This document shows positions 22,938 through 31,373 of a stretch of DNA of 64,000 nt, piece after piece. Location: contig NZ_JBLZUR010000002.1 of NCBI RefSeq assembly GCF_048565625.1, positions 2,790,001 to 2,854,000 on the forward strand, written 5' to 3'. The notes below the pieces were generated by a model that was given only the letters and a program-made list of their open reading frames with translations, searched no databases and had not been told where the DNA came from. Every line of letters begins with the position of its first letter. Position 1 is the first letter of the stretch. Both the position numbers and the translations under genes were made by a program. Origin of the DNA: JBLZUR01 sp048565625 (lineage in GTDB: Bacteria; Pseudomonadota; Alphaproteobacteria; Sphingomonadales; Sphingomonadaceae).

Positions 22938-24440
22938 ATGCCCGCGCATCACGACATGACCGGCGGGTGGCCCTTGCTCACGACCAATCCCTTCGATCTC
23001 GCGGATGGCGACAAGCTGCGCGAGGAATGCGGCGTTTTCGGCATCTGGGGGGCGGAAACCGCCGCTGCGATGGTGGCCCTCGGCCTCCACGCGCTCCAGC
23101 ATCGGGGTCAGGAGGCAGCTGGCATCACCAGCTGGGACGGGCGGGAGTTCCACACCCATCGCGCAATGGGCCATGTCGCCGGCAATTTCGATCGGGACGA
23201 GGTGATTCGCGGCCTGCCGGGCAAGGTCGCCTGCGGCCATGTCCGCTATGCCACCACCGGCGACACCGCACTCCGCAACGTCCAGCCGCTCTTCGCCGAA
23301 TTGGCGAGCGGCGGCTTCGCGGTCGCCCATAACGGCAACATCTCCAATGCGATGAAGCTGCGCCGCGACCTCAACCGGCGCGGCTCGATCTTCCAGTCGA
23401 CCTCCGATACCGAGGTCATCATCCACCTCGTCGCGACATCCAACTACCGGACCCTGCTCGACAAGTTCATCGACGCGTTGAAGCAGGTCGAAGGTGCCTA
23501 TTCGCTCGTCTGCATGACGTCCGAGGGGATGATCGGCTGCCGCGATCCGCTCGGCATCCGCCCGCTCGTCCTTGGCCGCGTCGGCGACGCCTATATCCTC
23601 GCCTCGGAAACCGTGGCCCTCGACGTCGTCGGCGCGACCTTCCTGCGCAATGTCGAGCCGGGCGAGATCGTCATCATCTCGCATCAGGGCCTCCGCTCGA
23701 TCCGCCCCTTCTCGCAGGTGGCGCAACGCCCCTGCATCTTCGAGCATGTCTACTTCTCCCGCCCCGATTCGATCGTGGACGGCTCCTCGGTTTACTCGGT
23801 TCGCAAGCGGATCGGTGCCGAGCTGGCGAAGGAGAACCCGGTCGAGGCCGACCTCGTCGTCCCCGTGCCCGATTCCGGCACCCCCGCCGCTATCGGCTAT
23901 GCGCAGGAAAGCGGCATTCCGTTCGAACTCGGCATCATCCGCTCGCATTATGTCGGCCGCACTTTCATCCAGCCGGGTGACCAGGTCCGCCATCTCGGCG
24001 TCAAGCTGAAGCACAACGCCAATCGCGCGCTGATCGACGGCAAGCGCATCGTCCTGATCGACGATTCGATCGTGCGCGGCACCACCAGCCTGAAGATCGT
24101 CGCGATGCTGAAGGAAGCGGGCGCGCGCGAGATCCACATGCGCATCGCCAGCCCGCCGACACGGCACAGCTGCTATTACGGCGTCGATACGCCCGAACGC
24201 GCCAAGCTGCTCGCCGCGCAGATGTCGGTGGCGCAGATGGCCGACTACATCAACGTCGACAGCCTCTCCTTCGTCTCAGTGGACGGCCTCTACCGTGCGC
24301 TGGGCGAGGACATGCGCGATGAAGGTCAGCCGCAATATTGCGACGCCTGCTTCACCGGCGACTACCCGACCCGCCTGACCGATCAGGAGGAAGTCGCCCC
24401 CGTCGATCAACTGATGCTCCTCTCCGAACGGGTCGCTTGA
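22938..24440 (+). CDS. purF: Amidophosphoribosyltransferase
   Basis: The 500-residue protein has a short N-terminal propeptide before catalytic Cys31 (EECGVFGIWG). The class II glutaminase domain follows, with LHALQHRGQEAAGI, GHVRYATTGD, AHNGNISN and SDTEVIIHL. The phosphoribosyltransferase domain has VVPVPDSGTPAAIGYA and the PRPP-binding loop VLIDDSIVRGTTSLKIV. It makes phosphoribosylamine from PRPP and glutamine, the first committed purine step. An alternative ATG at 22956 would remove six residues. The SDR gene overlaps its stop by one base (TGATG). Confidence 0.97.
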   Translation: MPAHHDMTGGWPLLTTNPFDLADGDKLREECGVFGIWGAETAAAMVALGLHALQHRGQEAAGITSWDGREFHTHRAMGHVAGNFDRDEVIRGLPGKVACGHVRYATTGDTALRNVQPLFAELASGGFAVAHNGNISNAMKLRRDLNRRGSIFQSTSDTEVIIHLVATSNYRTLLDKFIDALKQVEGAYSLVCMTSEGMIGCRDPLGIRPLVLGRVGDAYILASETVALDVVGATFLRNVEPGEIVIISHQGLRSIRPFSQVAQRPCIFEHVYFSRPDSIVDGSSVYSVRKRIGAELAKENPVEADLVVPVPDSGTPAAIGYAQESGIPFELGIIRSHYVGRTFIQPGDQVRHLGVKLKHNANRALIDGKRIVLIDDSIVRGTTSLKIVAMLKEAGAREIHMRIASPPTRHSCYYGVDTPERAKLLAAQMSVAQMADYINVDSLSFVSVDGLYRALGEDMRDEGQPQYCDACFTGDYPTRLTDQEEVAPVDQLMLLSERVA

Positions 24441-25150
24441 TGTCCAAGTCACTGGAGGGCCGGCTGGCCCTCGTTACCGGCGCCAGCCGCGGCATCGGCG
24501 CGGCCACCGCCAGGGCGCTCGGCGCCGAGGGCGCGCACGTCATCCTCACCGCCCGGACGGCCAAGGGGCTGGAAGAAGTCGAGGAGGCGATCCACGCCGC
24601 AGGCGGCAGCGCGACGATCGCGCCGCTCGACCTAGCCGATGGCGACAGCATCGGCCGTCTGGCACAGGCGATCGGCGGGCGCTGGAAGGCGCTCGACATC
24701 CTCGTCCTCAATGCCGCCATGCTGGGCACGCTGACGCCGGTCGCGCAGATCGACGCCAAGGAGTTTTCGAAACTCCTCACCCTGAACCTCGGCGCGCAAC
24801 AGGCGCTGCTGGCGGCCTTCGACAGCCTGCTGCGCGGATCGGCGGATGCGGCGGTGCTCGGCATCACCTCCTCGGTTGGTGCCTTCCCACGCGCCTATTG
24901 GGGTGCCTATGGCGCGTCCAAGGCCGCTCTCGACACCCTCCTCCTCGCCTATGCCGATGAGATGGCGGAGATCAGCAAGGTCAAGGTCGCCATCGTCGAT
25001 CCCGGCGCCACCGCCACCACCATGCGCGCCAAGGCGTTCCCCGGCGAGGACCCCGCAACCCTCAAGTCCCCCGAAGCCGTCGCCGACCGCATCACCGCGA
25101 TGATCGCCGAAGGCTTCAAGACCGGCACCCGCATAAGAGTAGACGCCTAA
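24440..25150 (+). CDS. SDR-family oxidoreductase
   Basis: The ATG shares one base with the purF stop, giving 236 residues beginning MSKSLEGRLALVTGASRGIG. It is a classical short-chain dehydrogenase: TGASRGIG cofactor loop, LDILVLNAAML, catalytic Ser in TSSVGAFPRAYWGAYGASKAAL with the YGASK Tyr-Lys pair, and VDPGATATTMR. The coupling to purF is common in alphaproteobacteria, but the substrate is not known. It may act on an oxo-acyl or sugar substrate with NADP(H). Confidence 0.92.
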   Translation: MSKSLEGRLALVTGASRGIGAATARALGAEGAHVILTARTAKGLEEVEEAIHAAGGSATIAPLDLADGDSIGRLAQAIGGRWKALDILVLNAAMLGTLTPVAQIDAKEFSKLLTLNLGAQQALLAAFDSLLRGSADAAVLGITSSVGAFPRAYWGAYGASKAALDTLLLAYADEMAEISKVKVAIVDPGATATTMRAKAFPGEDPATLKSPEAVADRITAMIAEGFKTGTRIRVDA

Positions 25151-25207
25151 ATCCTCCCCCGGGAGGGGAGGGGGACCTCCGAAGGCGGTGGAGGGGTAGG
25201 CGCCGCA
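25151..25207. repeat. Half copy of family A repeat
   Basis: ATCCTCCCCCGGGAGGGGAGGGGGACC and GGTGGAGGGGTAGGCGCCGC match the left arm of the unit at 7449-7580. The right arm is missing. Confidence 0.7.
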
Positions 25208-25281
25208 AACGCACCGGATGTCATGACAGCGCCCCCCGCGCCAGCCCTCCTCAAACGCGCGCCCCCCGACCCCAAACAACT

Positions 25282-25429
25282 CTTCCAATGTTGGAAGATA
25301 TTTGCCAGCCCGATGCCGGCTCTTTGAACCGTCCATCCTCCGCATCCGGTCACCCGACCGGCCTGCCCGTTCTTGCTCCGGGAATGGATTCCCGGCGTGA
25401 CGTAGCGACAACTTAGTAAACTTCCGCGC
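25282..25429 (-). repeat. Dispersed repeat, family D, copy 1
   Basis: Read on the minus strand, GCGCGGAAGTTTACTAAGTT (from 25429) through GGGAATCCATTCCC matches 32527 onward at about 42 of 50 positions. The other end carries CTTCCAA-TG-TTGGAAG, also present in modified form at the end of copy 2 (32645-32658). Together with the half family A repeat it accounts for most of the 317-base gap; no gene is seen there. Confidence 0.6.
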
Positions 25430-25467
25430 TGCCGCGCAGTCGTTCCGGGCTGCTCTTCCGCCGCGAA

Positions 25468-26370
25468 TCAGTAGGCTTCGTTCGCCTCGGCCATCGCGAT
25501 GATCGACCGCCCATGACGCTGCGCAACGGCCAGCTTGTCCGCGCCATAACCGCCGCCCATCGTGCTCGCGATCGGCAAGCCTCGCGCCCGCACTTGCGTG
25601 ACGACATATCGATCCCGCGCCGCCAGCCCGGCGTCGCTCAGCGCCAGCCGCCCCAGCCGATCCTCGACATGGGGATCCACGCCCGCCTGATAGAACACGA
25701 AATCCGGCGCGAATGCGTCCAGCACCGAAGGCAGGGTCCGTTCCAGCACCGCCATATAGCCGGCGTCGTCCACCCGGTCCTCCAGGCCGATGTCCAGCGT
25801 CGACACCGCCTTCCGCACCGGAAAGTTCTTCTCGGCATGGATCGACAGGGTGAACACGTCGTCCCGCGCGGACATCAGCGCTGCCGTCCCGTCGCCCTGA
25901 TGCACGTCGAGGTCGACGATCAGCACGCGCGCCGCATCTCCCTCCGCAATCAGCCGGTGCGTCGCGACCGCAAGGTCGTTGAACACGCAATACCCGGCTC
26001 CCGTGTCGTATAGCGCATGGTGACTGCCGCCCGCCGAGTTCGCCGCGAAACCGTGCTCGATCGCCAGCTTCGCCGCCAGCCAGGTCCCTCCCGGCACCCG
26101 CGCAGCCCGCCGGGCCACGAACCGGGACACCGGATAACCGATCCGCCGCTCCTTGGCCGGCGGCACGGCGGCGGCGGCAACCTCGGCGACATAGGCCGGG
26201 TCATGCACCGCCTCCAGCCAGGCCGCCGGCATTGGGTCGGGGCTATGCACCGCCATCACCATCCCGCTGTCGAACAGCGACCGCATGACCATCGCATGCT
26301 TGTCGAAGCGGTAGGTATTGTCCGGCGCGACCGGCGCGACATAATCCGGGTGGTGGACGACGTGCAGCAT
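25468..26370 (-). CDS. Histone deacetylase family (arginase/deacetylase fold) hydrolase
   Basis: From the ATG at 26370 (MLHVVHHPDYVAPVAPDN) the protein has 300 residues. Deacetylase motifs are present: GGSHHALYDTGAGYCVFNDL (tandem His and GxGYCxFND), LIVDLDVHQGDGTA (zinc Asp/His), FYQAGVDPH (second zinc Asp) and the terminal GGGY. These zinc hydrolases act on acetylated amines; bacterial members include acetylpolyamine and acetoin-utilisation types, and the substrate here is unknown. The frame continues to a TTG at 26409, but the ATG matches the family start better. Confidence 0.9.
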   Translation of the reverse strand: MLHVVHHPDYVAPVAPDNTYRFDKHAMVMRSLFDSGMVMAVHSPDPMPAAWLEAVHDPAYVAEVAAAAVPPAKERRIGYPVSRFVARRAARVPGGTWLAAKLAIEHGFAANSAGGSHHALYDTGAGYCVFNDLAVATHRLIAEGDAARVLIVDLDVHQGDGTAALMSARDDVFTLSIHAEKNFPVRKAVSTLDIGLEDRVDDAGYMAVLERTLPSVLDAFAPDFVFYQAGVDPHVEDRLGRLALSDAGLAARDRYVVTQVRARGLPIASTMGGGYGADKLAVAQRHGRSIIAMAEANEAY

Positions 26371-26449
26371 CTTCGGTTGCAAGATGGCCCCTCGCGAACC
26401 CTCCGCCAAGGTTGCGACCGCCGATCCGCTCGGCTAACCGCTGACCCGT

Positions 26450-26534
26450 GCCCCTGTGGTGAAATTGGTAGACGCGTCCGACTCAAAATCGGATTCCGAA
26501 AGGAGTGCTGGTTCGAGCCCGGCCAGGGGCACCA
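26450..26534 (+). tRNA. tRNA-Leu (anticodon CAA)
   Basis: This is a class II tRNA: acceptor GCCCCTG/CAGGGGC, discriminator A, encoded CCA. The anticodon arm TCCGA-CTCAAAA-TCGGA gives CAA, reading UUG. A variable arm and T arm CTGG-TTCGAGC-CC(G)G follow. folE starts 23 bases downstream. Confidence 0.96.
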
Positions 26535-26557
26535 CCCCGACTGAAAAGGATGATCGG

Positions 26558-27169
26558 ATGGCGGAAGGCGACAGGGACGGCGATCTGGTCGAATCCAGCC
26601 CGAAGATCCCGGTTCCGGATCATGTCGCCGCCGCCATCCGTACGCTGATCGAATGGGCCGGGGACGATCCCTCGCGTGAAGGCCTGCTCGATACCCCCGC
26701 ACGCGTCGCCCGGGCGTGGAAGGAATACTGCCTCGGCTATGGCGAGGATCCGTCGCACCATCTGTCACGGACCTTCGAAGAGGTCGGTGGCTACGACAAC
26801 GTCGTGCTGCTGAAGGACATCCCCTTCCAGTCGCATTGCGAGCACCACATGGCGCCGATCATTGGCAGGGCCTCGATCGCGTATCTGCCCAAGGACCGCG
26901 TCGTCGGCATTTCCAAGCTCGCCCGCGTCCTCCACGGCTTCGCCCGCCGCCTTCAGGTGCAGGAGCGGCTGACCGCCCAGATCGCCGACTGCATCTGGGA
27001 TCACCTGCAGCCGCAGGGCGTCGCGGTGGTCATCGAGGCGAGCCACGCCTGCATGACCGCCCGTGGCGTGCGCACACCCGGCGTCGGCATGACGACCAGC
27101 CGGATGCTCGGGGTCTTCCGCGAGGACGAGCGCAGCCGCCGCGAGGTTCTGGCGCTGATGGGCCACTGA
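26558..27169 (+). CDS. folE: GTP cyclohydrolase I
   Basis: AAAAGGA lies 7 bases before the ATG at 26558; the protein has 203 residues. Motifs include GLLDTPARVARAWKEY, the zinc-binding QSHCEHHMAPIIG, GISKLARVLHGFARRLQVQE, VVIEASHACMTARGV (second zinc Cys) and MTTSRMLG. It converts GTP to dihydroneopterin triphosphate, the first step to folate. It directly follows tRNA-Leu and may share its promoter. Confidence 0.97.
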   Translation: MAEGDRDGDLVESSPKIPVPDHVAAAIRTLIEWAGDDPSREGLLDTPARVARAWKEYCLGYGEDPSHHLSRTFEEVGGYDNVVLLKDIPFQSHCEHHMAPIIGRASIAYLPKDRVVGISKLARVLHGFARRLQVQERLTAQIADCIWDHLQPQGVAVVIEASHACMTARGVRTPGVGMTTSRMLGVFREDERSRREVLALMGH

Positions 27170-27240
27170 CCTGTCCCATTGCAGGACAAGAACGTTGAAT
27201 TAACCTAGCTGGTCACCGGCCGCTGTGCCATTTTGAACGG

Positions 27241-27690
27241 ATGAACGCCGCCATCCGCCCCGACATCACCGCGCGCCTCGTGGAGACGCTCTATGCGGAG
27301 GCGCTGGTGCTCGCGGACGAGATGCGGATCGCCTTCCAGCCTGGATCAGCCGCCGACGAGGTGAAGGCGACTCCGGCGCAACGCGTTTCGCTCGCCTGCG
27401 AATCGCTAAAGACCACGACTCGGTTGATGACGGTCATCACCTGGCTTCTCGGGCAAAGGGCCCGGCTGAACGGTGAGATCGCGACCGTGTCTCCGCTCGG
27501 CGAGGTCGATCCGCAGGACGAGCGCGTCATGCCACTCCTCCCCGGTCGCGCGCAGCAGGCGGTCCGCGCTTCCGTCGAACTGTACGACCGCATCAGCCGC
27601 ATCGCCATCAGCCGCCCCGTCGATCATCGGGTGCCTGTCCCGGCCAACGACGCGCGCGCGCTCTTCAGCCGGCTGGAGCGCGCTTTCTGA
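27241..27690 (+). CDS. DUF1465 family protein, RcdA-like
   Basis: The 149-residue protein begins with a conserved helix (ITARLVETLYAEALVLADEM) and has RVSLACESLKTTTRLMTVITWLLGQRA and LYDRISRIAISRPVDH. It is predicted to be all-helical and matches DUF1465, the family of Caulobacter RcdA, the adaptor that helps ClpXP degrade CtrA and localise to the cell pole. The cell-cycle role here is inferred from the family. It ends 5 bases before wecB, so the two could be co-transcribed. Confidence 0.8.
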   Translation: MNAAIRPDITARLVETLYAEALVLADEMRIAFQPGSAADEVKATPAQRVSLACESLKTTTRLMTVITWLLGQRARLNGEIATVSPLGEVDPQDERVMPLLPGRAQQAVRASVELYDRISRIAISRPVDHRVPVPANDARALFSRLERAF

Positions 27691-27695
27691 GGCGG

Positions 27696-28833
27696 ATGTC
27701 CGTCTGCGCGGTCGTCGGTACACGGCCGGACGCGATCAAGATGGCGCCCGTCATCCTCGCCTTGCAGGACGACCCTTTCTTCGACGTTCGCGTCTGCAAT
27801 CTCGGCCAGCACGCCGACCTCGTCCCCCCCTATCCTAGACTTCTTCGGCATCGCCGCCGACTTCGACCTGAACGTCATGCGGAAAAGGCAGCGGCTGAAC
27901 GGTCTTACCGCGCGGGTTGTCAAGGCGGTGGACCGCCTGTTCCGCGATGCCCGGCCGGATCACGTCATCGTCCACGGCGATACCACGGGCGCGCTCGCCG
28001 CGGCGCAGGCCGCCTTCAATCTCGGCATACCGGTCGCCCATGTCGAGGCCGGGCTGCGTACCTACGACCTCGCGAACCCCTGGCCGGAGGAGTTCAACCG
28101 CCGCGCGATCGACCTGTTCGCCGATCCGCTTTTTCCACCGACCATCCTCGCCGCGGACAATCTGCGCCGCGAAGGCATCGGAGGCCGCGAGATGACGGTG
28201 ACCGGTAACACCGTCATCGACGCCCTGTTCTGGACCCGCCGCCGCATCGCCGGCGACCGGGGCCTGCGCCACCAGATCGAGAGCCACCTGCCGCCGCTGG
28301 ACCCCGGCCGCCCGCTCGTCCTCGTCACCGCGCACCGGCGGGAGAACCAGGGCAAACCGCTGCACAGGATCTGCGAGGCGGTACGAGGGCTGGCAGCCGA
28401 CCGCGATCTGCAGATCGTCTTCGCCGTTCACCCGAGCCCTGCCATCCGCCGCGTCGTCCACCGGCAGTTGGATGGCGTGCGCGGTGTCACGCTTATCGAC
28501 GCGCTCCCCTACCCGGCTTTCATCCACCTCATGTGCCATGCACGGCTGATCCTCAGCGATTCGGGCGGCATTCAGGAGGAGGCAACCGCCTTGGGTATCC
28601 CGGTGATCCTGATGCGCGATACCACCGAGCGCCGGGAAGGCGTAGCGGAGGGCACGGTGCACGTCGCTGGCACCGACACTGCCGACATCGTGGGACAGGC
28701 GCAGCGGGCACTCGATGGCCTCACGCCGGCACTCCCCTCCGACACGTTCGGCGATGAGCGCGCCGCCGAGCGGATCGTTACGGCCATGCGATCTTTTGCG
28801 TTGCACAGGGAGCGTGATCTGCGGCACGCTTAG
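27696..28833 (+). pseudogene. wecB: UDP-N-acetylglucosamine 2-epimerase, disrupted by a +1 frameshift in a C run
   Basis: The N-terminal frame (VVGTRPDAIKMAPVILALQ, CNLGQHADLVPP) breaks at seven C residues (27824-27830). With six C the text reads on smoothly into ILDFFGIAADFDLNVMR and the rest: VHGDTTGALAAA, HVEAGLRTYDLANPWPEEFNRR, VTGNTVIDALFW, VTAHRRENQGKPL, SDSGGIQEEATALG and RDTTERREGV. Removing one C gives a complete 378-residue protein. The enzyme interconverts UDP-GlcNAc and UDP-ManNAc for glycan synthesis. The extra C may be a sequencing error, a fixed mutation or a slippery, phase-variable tract. No glycan cluster lies next to it. Confidence 0.85.
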
Positions 28834-28867
28834 ACAAAGGCCGCGACCTGCGGATGGGGACTTTCAG

Positions 28868-29086
28868 ATGATCGTATATAATGGCGGCCGGACGGACCGG
28901 CTTGCCCGCATGGCCAGGGTCAGGGCCGAACTGGCATCGTGCATCGCGGAGCTCGACGAACTGAGATTGTCCGTCGTCGCCGTGCATGCCGACTACGCCC
29001 GCGCGCTCCTTTCCGAACAGATCGCACGCGAGGCACCCGCCAGCCTGAGCGACATCCCCGTCAACGGGACGATGCTCGCCCATTAA
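28868..29086 (+). CDS. Small helical protein of unknown function (72 aa)
   Basis: The ATG at 28868 begins MIVYNGGRTDRLARMARVRA and continues with a helical ELASCIAELDELRLSVVAVHAD segment and a Pro-containing tail. Spacing and strand agree with co-transcription after wecB (34 bases). No family is recognised. Its 3' end overlaps the convergent NUDIX gene by 4 bases. Confidence 0.5.
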   Translation: MIVYNGGRTDRLARMARVRAELASCIAELDELRLSVVAVHADYARALLSEQIAREAPASLSDIPVNGTMLAH

Positions 29087-29673
29087 GCCGGCACGTTGCG
29101 GAGACGAGCGGCCAGATTGACGATCATGCCAGCCGTCGCGCCCCAGACACGGTATCCGTCGATCGTGATCTCATAGAACCGGCGCATACGCCCGCCGAAC
29201 TCGCTGGTCTGCGCGACGTGTACGGCGGGGTCGATCAGGCGTTCGAACGGCACCTCGAAGATCTCGGCCACCTCGCCCGCATTGGGGATGAATGAAAGGT
29301 CCGGCGGGATGATACCGATGACGGGGGTGACCGAATATCCGGTGCCCGTGCGGTAGGTGTCGCTCCGGCCGACCACCGTGACGTCCGCCGGATCAAGGGC
29401 GATTTCCTCCCAGGCTTCACGGAGGGCCGCCGCTTCCGGCGAGGAATCTTCCGGGTCGATCCTGCCGCCCGGAAAGGCGATCTGGCCGGCATGCTTGCGC
29501 AACGTGTCGGTGCGGCGTGTCAGCAAAACGGTCGGCGCCGGACGGTCGACGATCGGCACCAGCACCGCCGCCGCCGTCAGCACCGCTTCCTCAGCGAAGA
29601 CGAAGTCGTCCCCCGCCACACCCGATGATGCGGGGCTGTCGAGGCTGGCGCGGAGACGCTCGGTCAGCGTCAT
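29083..29673 (-). CDS. NUDIX hydrolase, CoA pyrophosphatase type
   Basis: The ATG at 29671-29673 overlaps the DUF1285 stop (ATGA), giving 196 residues. It has TVLLTRRTDTLRKHAGQIAF followed by PGG, the UPF0035 signature of CoA diphosphatases, and the NUDIX box GGRIDPEDSSPEAAALREAWEEI with all catalytic glutamates. PVIGIIPPDL and FEVPFERL are also typical. The enzyme probably cleaves CoA or its oxidised form to phosphopantetheine and ADP. It is coupled to DUF1285, as in many alphaproteobacteria. Confidence 0.92.
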   Translation of the reverse strand: MTLTERLRASLDSPASSGVAGDDFVFAEEAVLTAAAVLVPIVDRPAPTVLLTRRTDTLRKHAGQIAFPGGRIDPEDSSPEAAALREAWEEIALDPADVTVVGRSDTYRTGTGYSVTPVIGIIPPDLSFIPNAGEVAEIFEVPFERLIDPAVHVAQTSEFGGRMRRFYEITIDGYRVWGATAGMIVNLAARLRNVPA

Positions 29674-30224
29674 GCGGGAACGAACGGGAAGAACGCGCCG
29701 TCGCTCCACAATCCCGGCGTGTCGCCGCCCTCGGCAATGGCGTCTTCGGCCAGCTCGTACCAGACCGGGCGATCCACGCGCGCCTCAAGTCCGCCGCGCA
29801 CGACCAGGTTGAGCTGGTCGCCCGCGAGCCGCAACGGATGCTCCGGCCCGGCCACGACCACGTCGCCGGTGTTGAGGCGGAAGGCGAGACGGCGATTGCG
29901 GCCTCCGCCCTCTGACACCACCTCAGTCGCGACGAAGGGCGTGTCCTCGACTTGGATGTCCAGCTTTTCTGCCGGGGTGACGAGAACATGGCTTCCGTCC
30001 GCCTCCCGACGCAGGACCGTCGAGAACAGGCGGACGAGCGCTTCGCGGCGGATCGGCTCGCCTTCGTGGTACCAAGTGCTGTCCCGTGCGATCCGCATCT
30101 GGCTGTCGCCGCAATGAGGGGGGTCCCAACGCTCCACCGGCGGAAGCTTACGTTCAGCGGCGAGGCGCGCGATCTCCGCTATGCCGAGACCGCTCAAATC
30201 GATCGGAGGATAAGTTTCGGGCAT
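29670..30224 (-). CDS. DUF1285 domain-containing protein
   Basis: The 184-residue protein contains PPVERWDPPHCGDSQMRIAR, DSTWYHEGEPIRREALVRLF and VTPAEKLDIQVEDTPFVATEV, the DUF1285 pattern of two similar beta-rich domains. Function is unknown, though the gene commonly sits with the CoA-type NUDIX hydrolase. An IS5-family element lies 40 bases upstream of its start, so native upstream control sequences are displaced or replaced. Confidence 0.9.
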   Translation of the reverse strand: MPETYPPIDLSGLGIAEIARLAAERKLPPVERWDPPHCGDSQMRIARDSTWYHEGEPIRREALVRLFSTVLRREADGSHVLVTPAEKLDIQVEDTPFVATEVVSEGGGRNRRLAFRLNTGDVVVAGPEHPLRLAGDQLNLVVRGGLEARVDRPVWYELAEDAIAEGGDTPGLWSDGAFFPFVPA

Positions 30225-30263
30225 AGCCGCTCCCTAATGACCTGACCGGCACCTCTGAATTTA

Positions 30264-31100
30264 GGGTCCGGACTCACAACCACCAGATGACGGTGGCGGC
30301 GAGGGCGATGGCGCCCATGAAGTTCTTGATGTTGCGATCGAAGCGGGTGGCGAGCCGCCTCCAGTCCTTGAGGCGGCAGAACATGCGCTCGATGACGTTG
30401 CGCTGTTTGTAGATGGTGCGGTCGTAGTCGTACTGGACCTTGCGGTTGCAGCGCGGCGGGATGACGGCCTGGGTGCCGCGCTGGTCGAGCCACTCGCGCA
30501 ACTCCTGACTGTCATAGCCCTTGTCGGCGACGAGTTCGACGGATGGGGGCAGCGCCGCGATGCAGGTCTTGGCGACCTTGCAGTCGTGGACGTTGCCGGG
30601 CGTCAGCAGGAGGACGTGAGGGCGGCCCTTGGCGTCGCAGACGGCATGGACCTTGGTGTTCCGGCCGCCTTTGGTGCGGCCGATACCATGGGCCAAGGCC
30701 CCCCTTTTCCACCGCCTGCGCAGCGGTGGACCTTGATGCAGCTGCTATCGATGAACAGCCGGTCCGGCGCGTCGTCGGCGCCTGCCAGCGCGCTGAAAAT
30801 CCCCTCCCAGATGCCGCGCTCGGACCAGCGCACGAAGCGATTGTAGAGCGTCTTCTTTGGCCCGTACACGTCCGAGCAGTCCACCCAGCGACCGCCGCAG
30901 CGGAGCGCATGCACGATCCCGCTCAGCACCCGGCGATCATCCACACGTGCCTTGCCGCGAACGTCCGTCGGCAGCAGTGGTGCGATCCGCTCCCACTGCG
31001 CATCGGAAAACCAGAAGAAATCAGCCATTCCACCGCCTCCACACCAACGCAGTGAATCACGATCCAAGCGGTAGCAAAAGCCATTATTGGGTCCGGACCC
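30264..31100 (-). mobile_element. IS5-family (IS427-like) insertion sequence
   Basis: The ends GGGTCCGGACTCA (from 30264) and its near-reverse TGGGTCCGGACCC (to 31100) form a 13-bp imperfect inverted repeat, flanked on both sides by TA (30262-30263 and 31101-31102). The length is 837 bp, normal for the IS427 group. The transposase is in two overlapping frames. The gene-poor right flank suggests that it landed in a regulatory gap upstream of DUF1285. Confidence 0.9.
30274..31028 (-). CDS. IS5-family transposase, expressed by -1 frameshift
   Basis: The first frame, from the ATG at 31028 (MADFFWFSDAQWERIAPLLP), contains RRVLSGIVHALRCGGRW, LYNRFVRWSERGIW and the first catalytic Asp in LFIDSSCIKVHR. 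A -1 slip at AAAAGGGGGG (30708-30699) leads into the second frame: GRTKGGRNTKVHAVCDAKGR, VELVADKGYD (second Asp) and RNVIERMFCRLKDWRRLATR (catalytic Glu). The fused product would have about 251 residues. Both catalytic halves are intact. Confidence 0.9.
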
Positions 31101-31208
31101 TAGTTGTGGGTGGAACCGGCAGCAGCATAGATGACAGGAATGTGAAACCTTCAGTCATGAAGTTCGTTGAATTGGGCAACGCGGAAATAATAAGTTGGAG
31201 TGGGTACC

Positions 31209-31373
31209 TTGACTGATCAGCCGTTTGCTCTGGATAGTGCCGCAACGATCTGTGCCTGGCCGCTGACCGAAGCTCAGGCAGAGCGCGACCCCCTCGGTAG
31301 CGCACGAGGCTTCCTGATCGCCGTTCCACTGGCGCTCGGCCTTTGGGCGGTTGCCCTCCTCACTGTTCTGTAG
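31209..31373 (+). CDS. Candidate 54-aa membrane protein
   Basis: A TTG start follows GGAG by 8 bases. The product has a polar N-terminus (MTDQPFALDSAATICAWPLT) and one C-terminal hydrophobic segment (FLIAVPLALGLWAVALLTVL), so it would be tail-anchored. Its last 14 bases overlap the convergent dapE gene. It lies just downstream of the IS5 element's right flank. No family is recognised, but composition and initiation signal look real. Confidence 0.45.
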   Translation: MTDQPFALDSAATICAWPLTEAQAERDPLGSARGFLIAVPLALGLWAVALLTVL

